Shown in pieces: positions 31,359 to 37,200 of a DNA stretch of 37,200 nt. The notes under the pieces were generated by a model. It had not been told where the DNA came from. It made no database searches and saw nothing but the letters and a program-made list of their open reading frames with translations. The stretch lies in the NCBI GenBank assembly GCA_945939115.1, contig CAMEVC010000025.1:1-37200 (forward strand), written 5' to 3'. Position 1 is the stretch's first letter, and every line of letters starts with the position of its first letter. The stretch is from an uncultured Eubacterium sp. GTDB lineage: Bacteria > Bacillota > Clostridia > Lachnospirales > Lachnospiraceae. The position numbers were made by a program, and so were the translations under genes.

Positions 31359-34064
31359 TCACTCTACGGACTTTAATGACTCAACCATTGGCAGCTTGTT
31401 GAGCAATGGATACATGGCAAGATTGACAATTATAGAAAACAATAATGTTATTAAATATGACATAATAAATGTTGATGGCTTAATATAGAATCCAAACATT
31501 ATTGCATCCATCTCAACCGTCTTCATAATATAAATATGCAGAAGTCTTCCAAGCCCAAGTCCAAAAAGCCCTCCGATTAATGTAAGAATTATATTCTCTC
31601 TGTACACATACATTCCAACTTCCGGATTAAAGAATCCAAGCACTTTGATTGTGGCAATTTCACGGCGTCTCTCAGATATATTAACATTGGTGAGATTGTA
31701 AAGCACAACGAAAGCCAGAAGGCCTGCTGATATAATAAGCACCCATGTAACAAGATTTAATGATTTAATCATATTTTCAAATCTTGTCACATTTGCATTA
31801 AGGAAACTAACTCCCTTGATATAATCACGGGTAAGATAAGCTTCACCTACATAATTCTCCAGATTATCTTTATCTTCTGCCAGCACTATAAACATACGGT
31901 TATCCTCAGGTACAGATCCGAATAAACTGGTATAATAATCTGAATCAATATAAATGTAATGATTAACATACATTTCTACAATTCCTGATATAGTGGCAGC
32001 AGCTTCTTTTCCACTCTTATCCCGCACTGTAATTGTATCTCCGGCTTTAACGCCAAGGTCATTTGACAACTTTTCTGTGATAACTACTCCATTATCTGAA
32101 AGCTCTACAGGAGTGTGTTTTCTTCTAGTCCTCAGAGTAACATAATTCTTGAAATCTTCCTTATCTCTGACAATAATATATTCTGCAGTCTGAGTTTCAT
32201 CATTTCCCTTAACTTCCTCTGAATATCCACAGTTCGACATATAATCAGTTATATTGGCATCTGCGGCTATATCTGTTTTCAGAATATCAGTATCTTCCTC
32301 TGTTATACCGTCTGTATAAGTAATTATGCTGTCGTAATGTATAAGCTCACCATACTGGTTATGTATAAGGCTTTCTACACTATTCTTAATTCCAAAACCG
32401 GCTGTCATAAGTGCTGTACATCCAGCAATTCCAATAACAGTCATAAAGAATCTCTTCTTATAGAGGAACAGATTTCTCATGGTAACCTTAATTGAAAATG
32501 AGAGTCTCTTCCAGATAAATCCTATATGCTCCAGGAATATTTTCTTGCCGCTTTTAGGAGCTTTAGGTCTCATAAGTTCAGAAGGAACTTCCTCCAATGC
32601 ACTGTAACATGAAACAAGTGCTGCAACCACAGTTACAATCACCATGCTCGCTATTGCAACAATCGACAACACCAGATGTTTTGTATACTGTATAGACGGA
32701 AGCTGGTAAATTATATTCCATGAATTATAAATTACAAGTGGAAATAGCTTAAGACCAATAATGCATCCGACAATTCCACCCATCACTGACGCAATAAATG
32801 CATAGGCAATATATTTGAATGCAATTGCTTTCTTACTGTAACCAAGAGCCTTGTAAGTTCCTATAAGTCCGCGTTCTTCCGCAACCATTCTCGTCATGGT
32901 CGTTAAGCATACCAGTGCCGAAACAACGATAAAAAATATCGGAAATACTGTGGCAATTGCTTTCATTCTGTTGGCTGTTGACTCATAATCCTTGTATGAA
33001 TACTGCTCTTGTCTTGTAAGCTCATACCATTTCCATTCATTGTAATTGCCATATCTGCTCTCAAAATCCTGCTTAGCCTGCTCTTCAATATAGCTAAAAT
33101 CATATCCGGCAAGGGCTTTCTCATAAGCTGGCTGAATATATGGCTCAATAATTGAAGAAACATCCATTCCTATAAAGTAGTTGCGGTACTGCTCTGTAAG
33201 AGATTCAACCACATGTTCATATATCACTGCCTCAGCCTCTTTCATGGCCTGAGCCAGAGCATCCTCATACATCTTGTCTATTTCAGCTTTTCTTTCGTCA
33301 ATCCTTTCGTGTGAAATTGAATGAATCCTGTCTGCTGTCTCCTTTACCTTATCCTCATATTCCTCTGTATATGTATCCAGTTCCTTTGCACCTTCTACTG
33401 TGGCAAATATCTCATTGAAATAATCGGACATAAATTCGTCTTCTGAAATATACATTAGATAATTAATCTTACCACTGCCCACATTAGTCGTTCCAAGATC
33501 ATATGAAATATAATATGGAGTATATACAATTCCAACTACAGTATATTCCACGTCATTAAGACTGTCAGTGATATCCTCCTCAGTACCTGATGCCAGCGTG
33601 ATTACATCACCAATATTAAAGTTATTCTTCGTATTCTCATAACGGACCACACACTCACCTGTTTTCTGTGGAAGTCTGCCCTCTTTTATTCTCAACTGGT
33701 TAATATAATTCTCATTATCCGATGATGTATTGTCTGGAACTGACATAATATGGACTGCTGTCTCAAGACTTTCCTTCTTAATTAATGCATCAAGTGAATA
33801 TGCCGGACAAATACCCTTTACACCATCCACCTGACTTACTGCAGCCACATCATCTTCATTAAATCCAATTGATGACAAAATCCTTAAATCACTCATATTG
33901 TAATCATCATAATAGGCGTCTGTCGAATTCTTCATATCACCGGAAGATGCTGTAACACCTGCAAAGAAAGCTACTCCTATAGCCACAATTGCGAATATCG
34001 CAAAAAACCTTCCAAATGTTTTCTTAATCTCCCGAAGAAGATCCTTAATTACTGATTTTCCCAT
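31359..34064 (-). CDS. ABC transporter permease, FtsX/MacB type (duplicated)
   Basis: A 901-aa membrane protein with two FtsX-like units. Residues about 17-38 form the first helix; a large outer domain (about 40-370) includes a charged coiled-coil stretch (about 230-300); three helices follow (about 375-490). The second unit has a helix at about 535-555, an outer domain to about 770 and three C-terminal helices. This architecture belongs to transporters that act by mechanical transmission on lipids, peptides or wall enzymes rather than by ordinary import. The substrate is unknown. The start MGKSVIKDLLREIKKTFGRF has GGAGG about 10 nt upstream, and the gene follows its ATPase by 21 nt. Confidence 0.9.
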   Translation of the reverse strand: MGKSVIKDLLREIKKTFGRFFAIFAIVAIGVAFFAGVTASSGDMKNSTDAYYDDYNMSDLRILSSIGFNEDDVAAVSQVDGVKGICPAYSLDALIKKESLETAVHIMSVPDNTSSDNENYINQLRIKEGRLPQKTGECVVRYENTKNNFNIGDVITLASGTEEDITDSLNDVEYTVVGIVYTPYYISYDLGTTNVGSGKINYLMYISEDEFMSDYFNEIFATVEGAKELDTYTEEYEDKVKETADRIHSISHERIDERKAEIDKMYEDALAQAMKEAEAVIYEHVVESLTEQYRNYFIGMDVSSIIEPYIQPAYEKALAGYDFSYIEEQAKQDFESRYGNYNEWKWYELTRQEQYSYKDYESTANRMKAIATVFPIFFIVVSALVCLTTMTRMVAEERGLIGTYKALGYSKKAIAFKYIAYAFIASVMGGIVGCIIGLKLFPLVIYNSWNIIYQLPSIQYTKHLVLSIVAIASMVIVTVVAALVSCYSALEEVPSELMRPKAPKSGKKIFLEHIGFIWKRLSFSIKVTMRNLFLYKKRFFMTVIGIAGCTALMTAGFGIKNSVESLIHNQYGELIHYDSIITYTDGITEEDTDILKTDIAADANITDYMSNCGYSEEVKGNDETQTAEYIIVRDKEDFKNYVTLRTRRKHTPVELSDNGVVITEKLSNDLGVKAGDTITVRDKSGKEAAATISGIVEMYVNHYIYIDSDYYTSLFGSVPEDNRMFIVLAEDKDNLENYVGEAYLTRDYIKGVSFLNANVTRFENMIKSLNLVTWVLIISAGLLAFVVLYNLTNVNISERRREIATIKVLGFFNPEVGMYVYRENIILTLIGGLFGLGLGRLLHIYIMKTVEMDAIMFGFYIKPSTFIMSYLITLLFSIIVNLAMYPLLNKLPMVESLKSVE

Positions 34065-34085
34065 ATACTGTCATCCTCCAACGTC

Positions 34086-34787
34086 CTACCACTCAATATC
34101 ATCTACTGAGACAGGATTATCATTGATGACAACACTGTCTACAACGCCATTCTTAATCTTTATAACCTTATCTCCCATGGCAGAAATAGCCTGATTATGA
34201 GTAATAACAACAACTGTAATGCCATTATTCTTACAAGTGTCATAAAGAAGCTTTAAGATAGTCTTACCTGTATTGATATCCAATGCGCCTGTCGGTTCGT
34301 CGCACAGAAGCATCTTAGGATTCTTTGCCAACGCTCTGGCAATGGCAACTCTCTGCTGTTCTCCACCTGATAACTGTGATGGAAAATTCTTAATTCTGTC
34401 TGACAATCCGACTGCTTCAATTGTCTCAACTATATCCAGCGGATTCTTACATATCTGTGTTGCAAGCTCAACATTTTCCCTGACAGTAAGATTCTGTACA
34501 AGATTATAAAACTGAAATACAAATCCAATATCATATCTTCTATATGCTGTGAGCTGTCTGGAATTATACTCATCAATCCTTTTCCCATCAACAGTAATCT
34601 CTCCTGTAGTACATGTGTCCATACCTCCAAGGATGTTAAGTATTGTGCTCTTTCCAGCGCCACTTGGACCTAATACTACAGCAAACTCTCCTTTATCTAT
34701 CTGAAAATCCACACCATTAAGTGCCCTAATCTTCACATCTCCCATTCTGTATATCTTCTTGACATTATTAAACTCTATATAACTCAT
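34086..34787 (-). CDS. ABC transporter ATP-binding protein (LolD/MacB-like)
   Basis: A 233-aa ATPase energising the FtsX-type permease encoded next. Walker A GPSGAGKS at 40-47, Q-loop in FVFQFYNLV, signature LSGGEQQR at 139-146, Walker [13 protein letters not shown] at 159-170 and the switch His H197 in VITHNQA. The GGEQQR signature and GALD D-loop are typical of the LolD/MacB/FtsE group. GGAGG precedes ATG 34787. It is the first gene of a two-gene operon whose promoter carries direct repeats, suggesting a dedicated regulator; no two-component genes are adjacent. Confidence 0.95.
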   Translation of the reverse strand: MSYIEFNNVKKIYRMGDVKIRALNGVDFQIDKGEFAVVLGPSGAGKSTILNILGGMDTCTTGEITVDGKRIDEYNSRQLTAYRRYDIGFVFQFYNLVQNLTVRENVELATQICKNPLDIVETIEAVGLSDRIKNFPSQLSGGEQQRVAIARALAKNPKMLLCDEPTGALDINTGKTILKLLYDTCKNNGITVVVITHNQAISAMGDKVIKIKNGVVDSVVINDNPVSVDDIEW

Positions 34788-34800
34788 CTGTTCCTCCGTA

Positions 34801-34831
34801 TCTACATAAGTATTAAATAATTTCTACATAA
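34801..34831. repeat. Direct repeats TCTACATAA at the ABC operon transcription start
   Basis: Two perfect 9-bp copies (34801-34809 and 34823-34831) with a start-to-start distance of 22 bp, two helical turns. The second copy abuts the -10 element and covers the expected start; the first is in the leader. The arrangement suggests an operator for a dimeric regulator. Confidence 0.5.
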
Positions 34832-34860
34832 ATAATAACGCAAACTGCTCATAATATCAA
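34832..34860 (-). promoter_or_regulatory. Sigma-A promoter of the ABC transporter operon
   Basis: On the minus strand TTGATA (34860-34855), a 17-nt spacer and TATTAT (34837-34832) place the start near 34825, about 38 nt before the ATPase ATG. Its -35 region overlaps the candidate sigma-E-like element of the divergent carboxypeptidase gene. Confidence 0.65.
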
Positions 34861-34876
34861 AGTATTTCCATATAAT
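34849..34876 (+). promoter_or_regulatory. Candidate sporulation-type (sigma-E-like) promoter of the carboxypeptidase gene
   Basis: TCATAAT (34849-34855), 13 nt, then CATATAAT (34869-34876) resembles the Bacillus sigma-E pattern (about TCATATT-N14-CATACAAT). The same -10 region contains TATAAT (34871-34876) but has no sigma-A -35 at 17 bp. The match is imperfect. Confidence 0.35.
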
Positions 34877-34904
34877 CGTAATAACACTTTCTTGGAATAT
34901 ATTT

Positions 34905-36146
34905 ATGAAATATTGTAAACCTCTCTTTGCAATTATACTGACAATATCTATTCTATTCATTTATACTTTCTATCCTTCTAATGTTTCAGCGGAGACATTA
35001 TATTCCCGTTATGCGGCACTTATTGACGCAGAATCCGGGAGACTTCTCTATGGCAAAAACGAAAATACTGCTGCGGCAATGGCAAGTACAACTAAAATCA
35101 TGACTCTTGTCACCGCCCTTGAAATATGCCCACCTGATATGACTGTCACAGTTTCCCCCTATGCAGCATCAATGCCAGATGTCCAGCTTAACGCTTACCC
35201 CGGAGAACAGTTTCGGCTGGAAGACCTTTACTACTCACTTATGCTGGAATCCCATAACGATTCAGCCGTAATTATTGCAGAAAATGCAGCTTATTTCTAT
35301 CTGTGCAATAACAATGACGAACGCGGTCAGATAGATTTTATCGAAAAATATGACAATAGCACTATATTTTTATCAAAACTCACAGAAGAAGAGAGCATGA
35401 AACTTGTTTCAATATTTATCGGACTTATGAATAGCAAGGCAAAAAATCTGAATCTTACAGACACACTGTTTATTACTCCAAATGGGCTTGATGCTGAAAA
35501 CGAATATGGATTTCACCATACAACAGCATATGAACTGGCACTTATTATGTCTTACTGTATAAGAAATGATGATTTTCTCAATATTACACAGACAAAGTCG
35601 TATACAATAACAGATTTATCCGGAGGAAAAGTATATCAGGTAAATAATAAAAATATATTATTAGATCCCAAGAGTGGTCTTATTTCAGGAAAAACCGGTT
35701 TTACCTCCAAGGCCGGATACTGTTATGTATGTGCATACAAGGATGATGAACGGACAATATGCATTGCAATACTTGGATGTGGCTGGCCGCCGCAGAAAAA
35801 CAAAAAATGGAGTGACACTCGTTTTCTGCTTGCACTCGTTTCAAAATATAATAAAAAAGCATTATTTGACGGCACACTTACATTCTATATTCCGGTTAAT
35901 AACGGAAAGAAAGACCTGTGCCGTCTGTCATCAGATTTAAAATATGAAATGCTTCTTTGCGATGAAGACAATGTTTCCTACTCTCTTATTCTTCCCGAAA
36001 AATTAAATGCCCCTGTTCATAAAACCCAGACCTGTGGAAAAATTGATATCTATATAAACGATGAATACTATTATTCATTTGATTTATTTATTGTAGATGA
36101 TATTCCAAAAAAATCTTTTTTCTATAATTTTTTGAAAATTACATGA
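34905..36146 (+). CDS. D-alanyl-D-alanine carboxypeptidase (PBP5/DacB/DacF family)
   Basis: Exported serine peptidase that trims the last D-Ala from peptidoglycan stems. Signal peptide at residues 1-29 (cleavage likely after VSA). Catalytic motifs are complete: S61-T-T-K64, S116-H-N118 and K263-T-G. After SAVIIAENAAYF (119-131) there is an insert of about 40 residues before FIGLMNSKAKNL, longer than in usual PBP5 proteins. The C-terminal part (about 325-413) is beta-rich, but I saw no clear membrane-anchoring helix at the end. With sporulation genes nearby and a sigma-E-like promoter it may be a DacB-type spore-cortex enzyme; a vegetative role is equally possible. The ATG has only a weak GGAA upstream. 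Confidence 0.92.
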   Translation: MKYCKPLFAIILTISILFIYTFYPSNVSAETLYSRYAALIDAESGRLLYGKNENTAAAMASTTKIMTLVTALEICPPDMTVTVSPYAASMPDVQLNAYPGEQFRLEDLYYSLMLESHNDSAVIIAENAAYFYLCNNNDERGQIDFIEKYDNSTIFLSKLTEEESMKLVSIFIGLMNSKAKNLNLTDTLFITPNGLDAENEYGFHHTTAYELALIMSYCIRNDDFLNITQTKSYTITDLSGGKVYQVNNKNILLDPKSGLISGKTGFTSKAGYCYVCAYKDDERTICIAILGCGWPPQKNKKWSDTRFLLALVSKYNKKALFDGTLTFYIPVNNGKKDLCRLSSDLKYEMLLCDEDNVSYSLILPEKLNAPVHKTQTCGKIDIYINDEYYYSFDLFIVDDIPKKSFFYNFLKIT

Positions 36147-36171
36147 CATGAATAAAAATGTGTTATATAAT
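36143..36171 (+). promoter_or_regulatory. Sigma-A promoter of the polysaccharide deacetylase gene
   Basis: ATGACA (36143-36148), a 17-nt spacer and perfect TATAAT (36166-36171) lie about 50 nt before the ATG. The -35 overlaps the stop codon of the carboxypeptidase gene. Confidence 0.65.
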
Positions 36172-36223
36172 TATATAGATTTTATTCGAACATACACTAT
36201 ATATTGATGGAGATTACAAAGCT

Positions 36224-37096
36224 ATGAACAAAATATACAAGGTTTTTCCAGGTGGCAAGTTCAAGGTTCTCACTTTCAGCTATGACGATGGTAAGCTGGA
36301 AGACAGAAAGCTTGTAAGTATTTTCAATAAATATAATCTCAAAGCCACTTTCAATCTTGATTCCGGAATTATTGATCCTAAGATAAGAATTCCTCAGGAG
36401 GAATGGCTTGAGCTTTATAAGGGACATGAAATTGCAGTACATACCTGCACACACCCAACTATGATCAGGCTTAATGATTACGGTATTTTAAGAGAGATTC
36501 TTGAAGACAAAACTAATCTCGAGAAGATTTTTAAAAGACCTATATATGGTCTTGCTTATCCTAACGGTTCATGTGATAACAGGGTTATAGAGATTGCTAA
36601 ATCTGCAGGCATCAAATACGGCAGAGTTGTCAGCGACAAATACGCTGCTACTAAGGCTGCTGAAGAGTATGCTAAATCTGCTGACGGGCCAATACTTATC
36701 GGTGATGAGAATGGTTTCTGTATGCCGGAAGATTATATGCGCTGGGTTCCAACCTGTCATCATAATCACAACCTTATGGAATTCGGCAATAAGTTTATGG
36801 CTCTTAAGAAGAAACAATATCTTTATATGATGTATGTATGGGGTCATAGCTTTGAATTTGAGAGAAACAATAACTGGAATGTCATTGAGGAATTCTGCGA
36901 GGCAATTTCTAATCAAGACGATATATGGTATGCAACTAACCTTGAAATTGTTGAGTACAATGAATTATTTGACAGACTTCAGTTCTTTGCTGACAATGAG
37001 TATGTATATAACCCATCAGTCAAGTCAGTATGGCTTATGGTTAATGACAAGAATCTCGTTGAAGTTAAAGGCGGAGAGACAGTAAAATTATCATAA
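36224..37096 (+). CDS. Polysaccharide deacetylase family protein (NodB homology)
   Basis: A 290-aa metal-dependent carbohydrate esterase 4-type protein. Motif 1 is TFSYDDG (about residues 17-23; the Asp pair is intact although the usual TFDDG is extended by Tyr). Motif 2 is HTCTHP (H-x3-H metal site, about 75-79), later LAYPNGSCD fits motif 3, and YVWGHSFEFE supplies the late His. There is no signal peptide, so it would act in the cytosol or be exported another way; many secreted PgdA enzymes differ in this. The substrate is unknown. It lies downstream of the carboxypeptidase with its own promoter. GGAG is about 12 nt before ATG 36224. Confidence 0.88.
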   Translation: MNKIYKVFPGGKFKVLTFSYDDGKLEDRKLVSIFNKYNLKATFNLDSGIIDPKIRIPQEEWLELYKGHEIAVHTCTHPTMIRLNDYGILREILEDKTNLEKIFKRPIYGLAYPNGSCDNRVIEIAKSAGIKYGRVVSDKYAATKAAEEYAKSADGPILIGDENGFCMPEDYMRWVPTCHHNHNLMEFGNKFMALKKKQYLYMMYVWGHSFEFERNNNWNVIEEFCEAISNQDDIWYATNLEIVEYNELFDRLQFFADNEYVYNPSVKSVWLMVNDKNLVEVKGGETVKLS

Positions 37097-37106
37097 TAAT
37101 CAAAAT

Positions 37107-37150
37107 AATTCCCGGGCAAAGATTTTTTCTTTACCCGGGAATTTATTTGT
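37107..37150 (+). terminator. Intrinsic terminator of the deacetylase gene
   Basis: AATTCCCGGG (37107-37116) pairs with CCCGGGAATT (37134-37143); after one mismatch AAAG pairs with CTTT, leaving a T-rich loop. TATTTGT follows. The hairpin is about 10 nt after the stop codon. Confidence 0.8.
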
Positions 37151-37167
37151 ATCGGCAATAAAAATAA

Positions 37168-37189
37168 ACCACCTGCTATGCAGGCGTGT
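37168..37189. repeat. Short palindrome at the right edge
   Basis: ACCTGC-TAT-GCAGG with partly matching flanks forms a small hairpin. Its style resembles the hairpin ends of IS200/IS605 elements or an extragenic palindrome, but the window stops 11 nt later, so no assignment can be made. Confidence 0.3.
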
Positions 37190-37200
37190 TCCCAGAAAGC

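Overview
The window reads as chromosomal core DNA of a low-G+C, spore-forming Clostridia, most likely a Lachnospiraceae relative (Roseburia/Eubacterium/Coprococcus-like). This placement is inference. It rests on gene order (recN-argR-nadK-tlyA-dxs-ispA-xseBA-nusB-asp23 next to spoIIIAA-AH, and spoIVB/spo0A nearby), on codon and base composition, and on the pairing of pta with tmcAL. There are no complete mobile elements, phage genes or CRISPR arrays. No gene-free stretch exceeds 300 bases; the longest (31088-31358) holds a hairpin and a structured repeat.

Layout. 1-2373: phosphate acetyltransferase (running off the left edge) diverges from the tRNA-acetylation enzyme TmcAL, each with a good sigma-A promoter. 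2504-10830 (minus): a run of a zinc-finger membrane protein, DNA polymerase I, dephospho-CoA kinase, an FtsA-like ATPase with a long beta-rich tail, the WalJ hydrolase, and the ACT/UPF0210 pair. 10898-10980: tRNA-Leu(CAA), sharing a two-way terminator with the convergent glycogen synthase gene. 12595-13635: a CwlO-like peptidoglycan hydrolase. 13759-19182 (minus): spo0A, a sodium-dependent transporter, spoIVB and recN. 19204-26432: the argR/nadK/isoprenoid/exonuclease VII/nusB/asp23 run. 26489-31087: the complete eight-gene spoIIIA operon. 31359-34787: a two-gene FtsX/MacB-type ABC transporter. 34905-37096: a D-Ala-D-Ala carboxypeptidase and a polysaccharide deacetylase on the plus strand, ended by a strong terminator.

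How the parts fit. Sporulation genes dominate: Spo0A (entry regulator, with tandem Spo0A boxes at its own promoter), SpoIVB (forespore signalling protease) and SpoIIIAA-AH (the mother-cell/forespore channel). The carboxypeptidase, deacetylase and NlpC/P60 hydrolase could serve wall or spore-cortex remodelling. The rest is housekeeping.

The most unusual signals are mostly not protein families. (1) Two copies of one imperfect inverted-repeat element (17391-17490 and 31171-31346) sit in the same orientation just after a stop codon and before a sporulation gene. (2) The spoIIIAA ribosome-binding site is buried in a strong hairpin, and the gene starts with TTG. (3) spoIIIAD has no ordinary start codon where the family begins. 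(4) The spoIVB leader can pair with its own start region, and the protein has Ser where the catalytic Asp is expected. (5) A sodium symporter gene lies between spoIVB and spo0A. I found no clear sign of an entirely new multi-gene system.
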